DNA of 64,000 bases from Dastarcus helophoroides (GCA_028583605.1 CM053326.1:2082342-2146341); one strand, 5' to 3'. Shown: positions 41,336 to 54,060, counted from the first letter of the stretch. Notes: generated by a model not told the origin, from the letters alone. Numbers and translations: made by a program.

Positions 41336-44055
41336 TGGAGAGAAGCCAGGATAGGAGAGTCAATGAAGGAAACCCTGCTCGTCACCAGCATCTCAAGGCA
41401 GTTTTCTGGAACTGCAACGGACTCCAAGGCAACAGGAACGAACTCGAAGTTTTCGCAAAGGAAAACGACCTGGACGTACTGATGCTGAGCGAAACCAGGA
41501 TGACGTTCAGATCTAAGGATCCCAAAATCCGAGGATATGTTCTTCACCGCAGAGACAGACCAACTGGCCCAGGAGGAGGTACAGCTATCTATGTAAGTAG
41601 AAAGCTAACACATTTTGCTGCAGGCACCCCGGAGTTGGAAAAGCTGGAAGGAATTGGAGTAACAATTCAAATGGCGCAGGGACCTCTGACGCTGTTGTCT
41701 TGTTACTCCATAACCAACGCCTCCACAGAGACAGATTTGGCACGCATCTTCGAAATAAACAATAGCAATGTTATTGTGGCCGGAGACCTTAATGCCAAAA
41801 ACGTCGAGTGGGGTAGCAGAGTCAACAACAAAAACGGGAGGACACTTCAAAGGTTCACAGCACAGAACGGAATCGATGTAATGGCTCCAGAAGAACCAAC
41901 CCATCATCATCACGCCACAGGAATTCCAGATGTCCTGGACGTTGCACTGATGAAGGATGTTCGATACACTGTTGAGTTAACATCAGTTAGTGAGCTCAGT
42001 TCAGACCACAACCCAGTGATGATGACCATCGGAGATGATCGTGGACCCAAGCCTCCAGACAACTGCAAGAAAACAAACTGGACACAGTTCAGGGAGTATC
42101 TAGCAGAAAACCTGGAAGAGCCTGGTGAGATCAATATAAACGATGACATCAACGCAGCGGTGGAAAGACTGGAAATCACCATAACAGATTCAATTCTGGC
42201 AGCGACCAAAACTTTCCGGCGTATAGAAGGAAGGGAACCACTGCCAAATCACTTGGTGGAGCTGATTAGAAGGAAAAATCGTGCCAGGAAGAGAGCAAGA
42301 CGGACCAATCTGCAAGCAGATAAGGCGGAAGTCAACAGGCTCATCCACGAGCTCAGGTATGAACTCAGAGAGCACAAAACTTCTAAATTTCAGGAACACC
42401 TAAGAAGTTGCAACCTCGAAACTTCATCAGATCTCTGGCGCACAGCCAAAGCTCTAAGAGGAGTTAGGAAACCTTTCCCTCCGATACACGGACCTCAAGG
42501 AATGGCTTACTCAGATCAGGAAAAGGCCGCAGCTTTTGCTGAGACCTTTGAACGACACTGTCAGGACACACTTGATGAAGTGGACTTAGACTTTGTAGAT
42601 GAGGTGGAAGAAGAGGTTCAAATTCTTTAGGAGGAAGTGCCAGAAGAAGACGTCATCCAGCCGACTAACGAGAAGGAAATCCAAAGCTTTCTGCGCAAGC
42701 TAAATGTCAAAAAGTCTCCAGGTCCAGATGGCATTCCAAACCAAGCTCTGAAGTCTCTTCCGGACCAAGCTGTCAAATACTTTGGAGCAATAGTCAATTC
42801 CATGTTTAAATTCCGGTATTTTCCAACAAGATGGAAAACTGCAAACGTTATCTTCATTCCTAAGCCAGGTAAAGATGGGAAATTTTCCCAAAATTACAGG
42901 CCAATCAGCCTCTTATCCAATTTGGGTAAGGTGGCGGAAAGGATTTTGAGGAAGCGTCTTCAGAATATCATCAGCGATCGCGATATCATTCTTAAGGAAC
43001 AATTTGGGTTCCAACTTATGCACTCTACCTCAGACCAACTGCTGAGAGTGGTTGAAACAATCACTCAACGCATGAACCGGAACCAGGTAGTGGGAGCTAT
43101 TTTCTTCGATATCTCCAAGGCATTTGACACGGTTTGGCACCAAGGATTGGTCTACAAGATGCACCAGTTTGGAATACCTCTAACAATGGTTCAAATGGTA
43201 AGCTCGTTCCTGGACCAGTGCTCTTTCAGAGCAAAGGTGGGACAGGAACTATCAAACCAGTTTAGGTTATAGTATGAAGTGCCTCAAGGTTCTGCCTTGT
43301 CACCTCTGCTGTATTCTCTGTTCACAGCAGACATTCCGAGAACCAATCCAACAACCGACAACACCTTATTGGCAACTTACGCAGATGACACAGCTTTAGT
43401 GGCGTACTCTTTCAGCCCAGAGGTGGTCACCAGACGACTTCAGGAGGCAACAGACAGCCTACTAGATTACTTCGGCCAATGGAGAATCCAAGTCAACGCA
43501 GACAAGACCCAAGTAGTCTTTTTCACTCGAAAAAGACTCCAACCATATGGACATGTAAATGTTCATGGGGAAAACGTCGACTGGAGACTTCAGGCAAAGT
43601 ATCTAGGTGTCATTTTAGACAAAAGACTAACATTCCAGGCACACATCGATTATGCAGTGTCCAAAGCTAAAATGCTGAAGGGACTGCTGCAAGCGATGAT
43701 TGGTAGAAATAGTAACCTGTCCATTGGACTTAAAGTGTTACTATACAAATCAATCATAAGACCAGCGATGACCTACGCATCTGTAGCTTGGTCACAGGCG
43801 ACGGATAATCAGATGAAGAAACTCCAGGTGTTCCAGAACGTCTTTCTAAGACAAGCCATGGACGCTCCATGGTTTGTGAGAAACAATCAGCTCCACAGAG
43901 AAGCTGAACTACCTTTGGTAAGAGAATTTCTTAGGGAAATTAACTCCAGGGCGATGGTGAGAGCGGAAACGCATCCCAACGAACTAGTTCGACAGGCAGT
44001 GGATTACGATCCAGACATCCCAACCAGGATTAGGAGACCAAGGATGGTCCTCTAG
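41335..44055 (+). pseudogene. LINE ORF2: endonuclease plus reverse transcriptase, two amber codons
   Basis: Frame 1 from ATG at 41,335 to TAG at 44,053-44,055, open throughout except for TAG at 42,628 and 43,270; both can come from CAG by one C-to-T change. APE-type endonuclease first: FWNCNGLQGNRNELEVF, LSETRMT, GDLNA, SDHNPV. Reverse transcriptase: GPDGIPNQALKSLP, FIPKPGKDGKFSQNYRPISL, FFDISKAFDTVWH, VPQGSALSPLLYSLF, and the catalytic YADD at about residues 682-685 (43,378-43,389). Total about 906 residues, a usual length for Jockey ORF2. No RNase H domain seen. It would nick target DNA and prime reverse transcription there. Confidence 0.93.
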
Positions 44056-44283
44056 GCTGAGACTTTCATCGTAAAAATTTTCTGTTTTGTTTGTTCTTAT
44101 GTTTCAGGCAAAACAGCTTACAATAGTGCTCCAGCACTATTGTACTGTTCCGACGGAGGGATTGGGGGCTGAAGAAGTAGGGGTTTTTAGTCGATACCCG
44201 TAGTTTGAGCGGAAGTCCGACACTATCTGGGTTATCTTCCCAGATGTGCGCAAAGCATTTTCCCCTACTTTAACAAAAAAAAA

Positions 44284-46399
44284 ACCGTTGACTTAAAAGA
44301 AATAATAAAATTTTTGAACTTGGAACGGGAAAGTTTCAGAAGGAAGAAATTTCGATAAACTTGAAATTTATTGAAAAAATTCTCGAATTCTGTGGTTTAA
44401 AAATTTGAAATTAAAAAATTGAGTTTTTTTAAATACAAATTTTCACGAAAATAGAAAATTTATTAGGATGATTCAAGTGTTAAAATAACATTTTCGAAAA
44501 ACGGTCTACACTTCGAATTTCATCTCGAAACGAAAGATATTGTGATTTTGGACAAAAAGAAATCTTTGAAAACGTCTAAATTTTAGAACATAAGACGAAA
44601 TTTTTAAAAAAAGTTGAAATTTAAAGAAGACAAAATTTAAATTTTCAAAAAAAAGGTTAATATTTTGAAAACAATGATAATTTTCAAAAAAAAGTTAAAA
44701 TTTTCGAAAATATCGTAATTTTGAATAATGTAAAAATTTTCATGGAAAATTAAAATTTCCAAGATTTTTAAAAAGTAATCGAAAATCTAAAAAAAAATTC
44801 AAGACTTAGAAGAAATTGACATTTTAAAAATTTATTGAAAAATCTCGAATTTTGTGGTTTAAAAAATTGAAATTAAAAAATAGAGTTTTTTTAAATGCAA
44901 ATGTTCACGAAAATAGAAAATTTATTAGGATGATTCAAGTGTTAAAATAACATTTTCGAAAATCAACCTACATTTCGAATTTCACCTCGAAACGAAAGAC
45001 ATTGTGATTTTGAACAAAAAGAAATCATTGAAAACGTCTAAATTTTAGAGCATAAGACGAAATTTTTTAAAAAAGTTGAAATTTAAAGAAGACAAAATTT
45101 AAATTTTCAAAAAAAAGGTTAATATTTTGAAAACAATGATAATTTTCAAAAAAAGTTAAAATTTTCGAAAATATCGTAATTTTGAATAATGTAAAAATTT
45201 TCATGCAAAATTAAAGTTTCCAAGATTTTTAAAAAGTAATCGAAATTCTAAAAAAATTTCAAGACTTTGAGGAAATTGACATTTTAAAAATTTATTGAAA
45301 AATTCTCGAATTTTGTGGTTTAAAAAATTGAAATTAAAAAATAGAGTTTTTTTAAATGCAACTTTTCACGAAAATAGAAAATTTATTAGGATGATTCAAG
45401 TGTTAAAATAACATTTTCGAAAAACAACCTACATTTCGAATTTCACCTCGAAACGAAAGATATTGTGATTTTGAACAAAAAGAAATCATTGAAAACGTCT
45501 AAATTTTAGAACATAAGACGAAATTTTTTAAAAAAAGTTGAAATTTAAAGAAGACAAAATTTAAATTTTCAAAAAAAAGGTTAATATTTTGAAAACAATG
45601 ATGAATTTTCAAAAAAAGTTAAAATTTTCGAAAATATCGTAATTTTGAATAATGTAAAATTTTCATGGAAAATTAAAATTTCCAAGATTTTTAAAAAGTA
45701 ATCTAAAATCTAAAAAAAATTTCAAGACTTTGAAGAAATTGACATTTTAAAAATTTATTGAAAAAATTCTCGAATTTTGTGGTTTAAAAAATTGAAATTA
45801 AAAAATAGAGTTTTTTTAAAAGCAAATTTTCACGAAAATAGAAAATTTATTAGGATGATTCAAGTGTTAAAATAACATTTTCAAAAACCGGTCTACACTT
45901 CATCTCGAAACGAAAAATATTGCGATTCTGGACAAAACAATTTGCAAAAACAAGGCCAAACTTAAAAGAATCGAAGTTTTGAGAGTTGATATTTTCAACA
46001 AAGTCAAAAATTTTAAAGTCAATTTAAATCGAAATCAGATGTAGCATTTTTCAAAGCATTCTAATCATTTACTAAGAAGTAAAAATTTCTAAAGGTTGAA
46101 ATTTTCGAAAAAATTCAAAACTAGGAAAAAAGTCATAATTATCGAAACAGTTGAAATGTAATTAAAAAGTAAAATTAAAAAAAAAACTAACAATTTTTTT
46201 TAAAAAATCAAAATTTTTGAAAAGTTGAATTGAAAAAGTTCATTTTACAAATGAAAAATTGAAATTGTTAAAGGTCTAAAATTTCAAATGAGGTTGAAAT
46301 GTTTAAAAAAAAACACGTGAACATTTTGATAAAACATTTTCTGGTTCAAAAAAATCGAAATTTTGGAAACGGTTATAGTTTTCAAATATTTCAAATATT
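44284..46399. repeat. Left-arm tandem array, 462-bp period
   Basis: The anchor AGGATGATTCAAGTGTTAAA occurs at 44,465, 44,927, 45,388 and 45,852 (spacings 462, 461, 464). Units are near-identical and contain GAAACGAAAGATATTGTGA and GTTAATATTTTGAAAACAAT. The last part (45,900-46,399) is single copy and matches 47,680-48,170 inverted. Confidence 0.9.
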
Positions 46400-47679
46400 T
46401 TCCTCTCTTCTAGAAAATAGATCGACCCAATTAAGCACGTTTGCGACAAATAGAGCGACTACTTCACGTAGATATTAATCATATGTGACTTATTTCAAGT
46501 AATAGAAAAACATAAGCTGCACAAGCAATTAATTTATTATGCTTAATGCTTAGCAGCATTTCCCCAATTTGCATATTTGTAATAAATTCTTTGAATTTTT
46601 CAACTGTGCGATAAAACCATGGAATAAGAATTTAGTCGAACGTTGTTGAAGACAAATAAGAAAAGAACAGACTTACGAGACAGTTACATAATTATTAATA
46701 ATAACAGTAAATACCGCATAGAGATAAGTAAATTGATTAAATGCGTTATATCACGAGGTGATATGTAAGAATTAAAAAGTTTGAAATTTGCCGGTAAATT
46801 TAGCACACCTCATGACTAAGGAAGTTAATGGTAATTATAGTAAATTTCTACAACTTACATTAAAATAATTGCAACGCTAATGCTGTCCTGTCGTTGAATT
46901 ATATTTTGCAACTCTTATCCATAAAGGTCACAGATATCAACTTTACTAATTAAGCATCATTAAAAATGTCATATTTTTTTGGCAATTAAACATTTTTATG
47001 TTTCGCCTTAGCGTCCTTTCTACTTTTCATCTAATTACATTACGATTATTTGATCTAATTACGTGAAACTGATAGATGCAAATGCAAGTAGAAACCGGAA
47101 ACCTTAAATATAACAGTACATGTAAATCGCTCTAATTACAAAACCTTATAAAAAATTATAGACTCCTGTAGGTTTTCAGTTCCTTTCCCAACATTGTGTC
47201 TAACTGCGAGTATTTGTGATACCGTGTGAAATATGTACAATATTTCACTATTCGATGAATTGTTGTTTACGAAATCGTTTTATTGCTTGTCAATCAAACT
47301 ACTATCTTTAATTACAAAATAACGCCATTTACGCCACTTATAGGTTTGGAGAGGTTGTAACCGAAAGTTTTCTATGACTATCGTACGTTATAATTATTAC
47401 AATACGTTTCGAATTTTTATGAAAATTTTAACTTCTGGCTCACTTCCAAATTGTTGTTTCGTTCAAAGTTTGACTTTTTTAGAAACTTTTATTTTTTTCC
47501 CAAAATTCCCTTTATTTTTAATTCTTCTTTCTTGGAATTTTGAGTTTTTGAATATTTTAAGTTTTTTAAAACTTCAACCTTTTTTCAAATTGTTTATCTT
47601 CAAAATTCTCACTTTTTTCAAAAACTGTATTCTTGAAAATTTTGGCGTTTTAAAAAAAATTTGATATTTTATCGTAATT
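46400..47679. other. Centre of the giant foldback, no gene recognised
   Basis: About 1 kb of non-satellite AT-rich sequence (46,400-47,380), then pyrimidine-rich sequence leading into the right arm. No transposase or other coding sequence was recognised, so the foldback would be non-autonomous if it is a transposon. Confidence 0.6.
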
Positions 47680-48169
47680 TTGAAATATTTGAGAACTTTA
47701 ACCGTTTCCGAAATTTCGACTATTTTTGAACTAGAAAATGTTTTATCAAAATGTTACGTGTTTTTTGGCACATTTCAACCTCTTTTGAAATTTTAGACTC
47801 TCAAAAATTTCAATTTTTCAATTGTAAAATGAACTTTTTTGAAAAATTCAACTTTTCAAAAATTTTCATTTAAAAAAAAAAGTTCAAAGTGTGTTTTTTA
47901 AATTCTACTTTTTAATTACAACTGTTTTGATAACTATGACTTTTTTCCTAGTTTTGAATATTTTCGAAAATGTTAACTTTTAGAAATTTTTACTTTTTAG
48001 TAAATTATTAAAATTCTTTGAAAAATGCTACATCTGATTTCGATTTAAATTGACTTTTGAAAATTTTGACTTTGTTGAAAATATCAACTCTCAAAACTTC
48101 GATTCTTTTAATTTTGGCCTTGTTTTTTGCAAATTGTTTTGTCCAAAATCGCAATATCTTTCGTTTCGA

Positions 48170-50200
48170 GATGAAATTCGAAGTGTAGACCGTTTTTTGG
48201 AAAATGTTATTTTAACACTTGAATCATCCTAATAAATTTTCTATTTTCGTGTAAATTAGCATTTAAAAAAACTCTATTTTTTAATTTCTATTTTTTAAAA
48301 CCACAAAATTCGAGAATTTTTCAATAAATTTTTAAAATGTCAATTTCTTCAAAGTCTTGAAATTTTTTTTAGAATTTCGATTACTTTTTAAAAATCTTGG
48401 AAATTTTAATTATCCATGAAAATTTTTACATTATTCAAAATTACGATATTTTCGAAAATTTTAACTTTTTTTTGAAAATTATCATTGTTTTCAAAATATT
48501 AACCTTTTTTTTGAAAATTTAAATTTTGTCTTCTTTAAATTTCAACTTTTTTAAAAAATTTCGTCTTATGTTCTAAAATTTAGACAGTTTTCAATGATTT
48601 CTTTTTGTCCAAAATCACGATATCTTTCGTTTCGAGATGAAATTCGAAATGTAGGTTGTTTTTCGAAAATGTTATTTTAACACTTGAATCATCCTAATAA
48701 ATTTTCTATTTTCGTGAAAATTTGCATTTAAAAAAACTCTATTTTTTAATTTCTATTTTTTAAACCACAAAATTCGAGAATTTTTCAATAAATTTTTAAA
48801 ATGTCAATTTCTTCAAAGTCTTGAAATTTTTTTAGAATTTCGATTACTTTTTTAAAAAGCTTGGAAATTTTAATTTTGCCATGAAAATTTTTACATTATT
48901 CAAAATTACGATATTTTCGAAAATTTAAACTTTTTTTTGAAAATTATCATTGTTTTCAAAATATTAACCTTTTTTTTTGAAAATTTAAATTTTGTCTTCT
49001 TTAAATTTCAACTTTTTTAAAAAATTTCGTCTTATGTTCTAAAATTTAGACGTTTTCAATGATTTCTTTTTGTCCAAAATCACAATATCTTTCGTTTCGA
49101 GGTGAAATTCGAAATGTAGGTTGTTTTTCGAAAATGTTATTTTAACACTTGAATCATCCTAATAAATTTTCTATTTTCGTGAAAATTTGCATTTAAAAAA
49201 ACTCTATTTTTTAATTTTCAATTTTTTAAACCACAAAATTCGAGAATTTTTCAATAAATTTTTAAAATGTCAATTTCTTCAAAGTCTTGAAATTTTTTTA
49301 GAATTTCGATTACTTTTTAAAAATCTTGGAAATTTTAATTTTCCATGAAAATTTTTACATTATTCAAAATTACGATATTTTCGAAAATTTAACTTTTTTT
49401 TGAAAGTTATCATTGTTTTCAAAATATTAACCTTTTTTTTGAAAATTTAAATTTTGTCTTCTTTAAATTTCAACTTTTTTAAAAAATTTCGTCTTATGTT
49501 CTAAAATTTAGACGTTTTCAATGATTTCTTTTTGTCCAAAATCACAATATCTTTCGTTTCGAGGTGAAATTCGAAATGTAGGTTGTTTTTCGAAAATGTT
49601 ATTTTAACACTTGAATCATCCTAATAAATTTTCTATTTTCGTGAAAATTTGCATTTAAAAAAACTCTATTTTTCAATTTCAATTTTTTAAACCACAAAAT
49701 TTGAGAATTTTTCAATAAATTTTTAAAATGTCAATTTCTTCAAAGTCTTGAAATTTTTTTTAGAATTTCGATTATTTATTAAAAATCTTGGAAATTTTAA
49801 TTTTCCATGAAAATTTTTACATTATTCAAAATTACGATATTTTCGAAAATTTTAACTTTTTTTTGAAAATTATCATTGTTTTCAAAATATTAACCTTTTT
49901 TTTTGAAAATTTAAATTTTGTCTTCTTTAAATTTCAACTTTTTTAAAAAATTTCGTCTTATGTTCTAAAATTTAGACGTTTTCAAAAATTTCGTTTTGTC
50001 CAAAATCACAATATCTTTCGTTTCGAGATGAAATTTGAAGTGTAGACCGTTTTTCGAAAATGTTATTTTAACACTTGAATCATCTTAACATATTTTCTAT
50101 TTTCATGAAAATTTGTATTTAAAAATATCTATTTTTTAATTTTGATTTTTTAAACCACAAAATTCCAGAATTTTTTCAATAAATAAGTTTATCGAAATTT
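48170..50200. repeat. Right-arm tandem array, 464-bp period
   Basis: The anchor CACTTGAATCATCCTAATAA (last copy variant) occurs at 48,216, 48,681, 49,146, 49,608 and 50,072 (spacings 465, 465, 462, 464). This is the inverted counterpart of the left array, with one more unit. Confidence 0.92.
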
Positions 50201-50399
50201 CTTCTTTCTGAAACTTTCCCATTCCAAGTTCAAAAGTTTTATTATTTTTTTTAAGTCAACGGTAATATGAAAACTAAAAGTTTAAATTGAAAATTTCAAC
50301 TATTTTCAAAATTACAAATTTTTTCGAAAATTTCGCCATTTTTTCCAATTTTAGAATTTTTCAAATTGTCGATTTTTTCAATATTTAAATTTTTTTTCA

Positions 50400-51450
50400 A
50401 AATATCCATGTTTTTTAAAATTTCGGCGTTTTTCTGGAAATGTTTACTTTCTACGAAAATTTTGACATTTTTTAAGATCCTGCCGCCTTCAATTTTTCAA
50501 TATTTTTCTCGTAAATTTCGTTTTTTCCAAAATTTCTACTTCTTTTCACATTGTGCTTGTTTTTTTTTTGACAATTTTGATTTTTAAACTTCACATTTTT
50601 AAAATTTTTTCGAAAATTTTAATTTGTCCAAAATTTTAACTTTTTAAAATTTTGAGCATTTTTAAAAGCTTTCAAATTTTCTTACAATTTTGGTTTACCT
50701 TAAATATTTAGTCTTTCAAAAGTTTTATTATTTTTTTTAAGTCAACGGTAATAGGAATATTTTTTAAATCTCATCTTTTTTCTGGAAATTTTTACTTTCT
50801 ACGAAAATTTTGACATTTTTTAAGATTCTGACGTCTTCAATTTTTCAATATTTTTTTCGTAAATCTCGGTTTTTCCAAAATTTCTACTCCTTTTCACATT
50901 GTGCTTGTTTTTTTTTTGATAATTTTGATTTTTAAATTTCGCATTTTTCAAATTTTAGTTTTTTTTCGAAAATTTTAATTTGTCCAAAATTTTAACTTTT
51001 CAAAATTTTGAGCATTTTTAAAAGCTTTCAAATTTTCTTATAATTTTGGTTTTTCTTGAATATTTAGTCTTTCAAAAGTTTTATTATTTTTTTTATATCA
51101 ACGATAATATGAATGTTTTTTAAAATCTCAGCTTTTTTTCTGAAAATTGTTACTTTCTACGAAAATTTTGACATTTTTTAAGATTCTGACGTCTTCGATT
51201 TTTCAATATTTTTTTGGTAAATCTCGGTTTTTCCAAAATTTCTACTCCTTTTCACATTGTGCTTGTTTTTTTTGTTGATAATTTTGATTTTTAAATTTCA
51301 CATTTTTCAAATTTGGTTTTTTTTTTCGAAAATTTTAATTTGTCCAAAATTTTAACTTTTCAACATTTTGAGCATTTTTAAAAGCTTTCAAATTTTCTTA
51401 TAATTTCGGTTTTTCTTGAATATTTAGTCTTTCAAAAAATTCTACTTTTT
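50400..51450. repeat. Right-arm tandem array, 350-bp period
   Basis: The anchor CTACGAAAATTTTGACATTT occurs at about 50,451, 50,799 and 51,157 (spacings 348 and 358). Units contain TTTTCACATTGTGCTTGTTT and AAGCTTTCAAATTTTCTTA. The left arm has a single inverted counterpart at about 39,415-39,700. Confidence 0.88.
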
Positions 51451-51459
51451 TGAAAATTT

Positions 51460-53830
51460 GGAAATTCCAAGTTTACGATATTTTTTGTCCAGATTTTCTT
51501 TCAAAGCCGAAAATTGGAAAATACCAACTCTCAAAACTTCGATTCTTTTAAGTTTGTTTTTGTAAATTGTGACTTTTCCGAAGTTTCGTCTAATTCAAAA
51601 TTTCGATATCAAATCAAAGATGTCAAATCAAAGGTATCAAAACAAGATATTTTCAAAAATCCTACTTTTTGCTCAGTTTCCTTCGAAAATGTTGCTAAAA
51701 ATTCTAAAAACTTTTAGTTGAATCAAATTCTACTTTTTTAAAAATTTGGAAATTCCAAGTTTACGATATTTTTTTGTCCAGATTTTCTTTCAAAGCTGAA
51801 AATTGGAAAATACCAACTCTTTTAAGTTTGGCCTTGTTTTTGCAAATTGTGACTTTTCCGAAGTTTCGCCTAATTCAAAATTTCGATATCATATCAAAGA
51901 TGTCAAATCAAAGGTATCAAAATATGATATTTTCAAAAATCCTACTTTTTGCTCAGTTTCCTTCGAAAATGTTGCTAAAAGTTCTAAAACCTTTTAGTTG
52001 AATTAAATTCTACTTTTTTGAAAATTTGAAAATTCCAAGTTTACGATATTTTTTTGTCCAGATTTTCTTTCAAAGCCGAAAATTGGAAAATACCAACTCT
52101 TTTAAGTTTGGCCTTGTTTTTGCAAAGTGTGACTTTTCCGAAGTTTCGCCTAATTCAAAATTTCGATATCATATCAAAGATGTCAAATCAAAGGTATCAA
52201 AATATGATATTTTCAAAAATCCTACTTTTTGCTCAGTTTCCTTCGAAAATGTTGCTAAAAGTTCTAAAACCTTTTAGTTGAATTAAATTCTACTTTTTTG
52301 AAAATTTGGAAATTCCAAGTTTACGATATTTTTTGTCCAGATTTTCTTTCAAAGCCGAAAATTGGAAAATACCAACTCTCAAAACTTCGATTCTTTTAAG
52401 TTTGGCCTTGTTTTTGCAAATTGTGACTTTTCCGAAGTTTCGCCTAATTCAAAATTTCGATATCAAATCAAAGATGTTAAATCAAAGGTATCAAAACAAG
52501 ATATTTTCAAAAATCCTACTTTTTGCTCAGTTTCCTTCGAAAATGTTGCTAAAAATTCTAAAAACTTTTAGTTGAATCAAATTCTACTTTTTTAAAAATT
52601 TGGAAATTCCAAGTTTACGATATTTTTTTGTTCAGATTTTCTTTCAAAGCTGAAAATTGGAAAATACCAACACTCAAAACTTCCATTCTTTTAAGTTTGG
52701 CCTTGTTTTTGCAAATTGTGACTTTTCCGAAGTTTCGCCTAATTCAAAATTTCGATATCAAATCAAAGATATCAAATCAAAAGTATCAAAACAAGATATT
52801 TTCAAAAATCCTACTTTTTGCTCAGTTTCCTTCGAAAATGTTGCTAAAAATTCTAAAAACTTCTGGCTGAATTAAATTCCACTTTTTTGAAAATTTGGGA
52901 ATTCCAAGTTTACGATATTTTTTTGTCCAGATTTTCTTTCAAAGCCGAAAATTGGAAAATACCAACTCTCAAAACTTCCATTCTTTTAAGTTTGGCCTTG
53001 TTTTCGCAAATTGTGACTTTTCCGAAGTTTCGCCTAATTCAAAATTTCGATATCAAATCAAAGATATCAAATCAAAGGTATCGAAACAAGATATTTTCAA
53101 AAATCCTACTTTTTGCTCAGTTTCCTTCGAAAATGTTGCTAAAAATTCTAAAAACTTTTAGTTGAATCAAATTCTACTTTTTTAAAAATTTGGAAATTCC
53201 AAGTTTACGATATTTTTTTGTCCAGATTTTCTTTCAAAGCCGAAAATTGGAAAATACCAACTCTCAAAACTTCGATTCTTTTAAGTTTGGCCTTGTTTTT
53301 GCAAATTGTGACTTTTCGGAAGTTTCGCCTAATTCAAAATTTCGATATCAAATCAAAGATGTCAAATCAAAGATATCAAAACAAGATATTTTCAAAAATC
53401 CTACTTTTTGCTCAGTTTCCTTCGAAAATGTTGCTAAAAATTCTAAAAACTTTTAGTTGAATTAAATTCTACTTTTTTGAAAATTTGGAAATTCCAAGTT
53501 TACGATATTTTTTTGTCCAGATTTTCTTTCAAAGCCGAAAATTGGAAAATACCAACTCTCAAAACTTCGATTCTTTTAAGTTTGGCCTTGTTTTTGCAAA
53601 TTGTGACTTTTCCGAAGTTTCGCCTAATTCAAAATTTCGATATCAAATCAAAGATGTCAAATCAAAGGTATCAAAACAAGATATTTTCAAAAATCCTACT
53701 TTTTGCTCAGTTTCCTTCGAAAATGTTGCTAAAAATTCTAAAAACTTTTAGTTGAATTAAATTCTACTTTTTTAAAAATTTGGAAATTCCAAGTTTACGA
53801 TATTTTTTTGTTTAGATTTTCTTTCAAAGC
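51460..53830. repeat. Right-arm tandem array, 295-bp period, eight units
   Basis: The anchor GGAAATTCCAAGTTTACGAT (minor variants) occurs at 51,460, 51,748, 52,028, 52,308, 52,602, 52,897, 53,192, 53,487 and 53,782 (spacings 288, 280, 280, 294, 295, 295, 295, 295). Two 280-bp units share a deletion of the CTCAAAACTTCGAT block. Units are very similar, so expansion is recent. The left arm has one inverted counterpart only (about 39,290-39,390). Repeated short open frames are carried along by unit identity and are not genes. Confidence 0.93.
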
Positions 53831-54060
53831 TGAAAATTGGAAAAGAATTTCGATATTTCTAAAAACAATTCTGATTCTTGTATTATTTTACAAATTAATT
53901 TTGGTTACGTTGTTTTGATTTGTTGGTTGAAAATTAATTTGCAAGCTTTAATACCGAAATAATCCCGGGACCCCGGGATTGAGTAAATGTAACCTCGAAA
54001 TCCTGAGTATAGAAATAAGGATCGGGATCGAATTTCCTAGTTACAAGGAACTAAAAACGG

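Larger units (their letters stand above)
39864..44283 (+). mobile_element. Jockey-like non-LTR retrotransposon (LINE), nearly full length
   Basis: A 4,420-bp insertion flanked by ACCGTTGA on both sides (39,856-39,863 and 44,284-44,291) and ending in a short A run. The right arm of the foldback keeps the uninterrupted site (GTCAACGGTAATATG at about 50,262), which confirms the insertion boundaries. It has two overlapping ORFs: ORF1 nucleic-acid-binding protein and ORF2 endonuclease plus reverse transcriptase. Base composition is much less AT-rich than the surroundings. Two in-frame TAG codons in ORF2 make it inactive as it stands. Confidence 0.95.
39090..54060. repeat. Giant foldback: 15 kb inverted repeat with tandem-array arms
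   Basis: The outer left end (GGAATTCGATCTCGATCC, ATCCCGGGATTATTTCGG) matches the inverted outer right end near 53,950-54,045 (CGGGATCGAATTTCC, CCGAAATAATCCCGGG). Inward, successive blocks match inverted: 39,290-39,380 with the 295-bp repeats at 51.46-53.83 kb, 39,530-39,860 with the 350-bp repeats at 50.4-51.45 kb, 44,284-45,900 with the 464-bp repeats at 48.17-50.2 kb, and 45,900-46,395 with 47,680-48,170. The spacer is 46,400-47,670. Without the LINE, the left arm is about 2.9 kb and the right arm about 6.4 kb because repeat numbers differ. This layout recalls Foldback-type transposons. No target duplication at the outer ends was found. Confidence 0.82.

Noticed and set aside
51514..53755. 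Repeated open frames that look like a family of small proteins in tandem
   Set aside because: They follow the 295-bp unit, which is not a multiple of three; two overlapping frames stay open merely because units are nearly identical.
51460..53830. Regular spacing that could suggest a CRISPR array
   Set aside because: The whole 295-bp unit is repeated, with no unique spacers, and the genome is eukaryotic.
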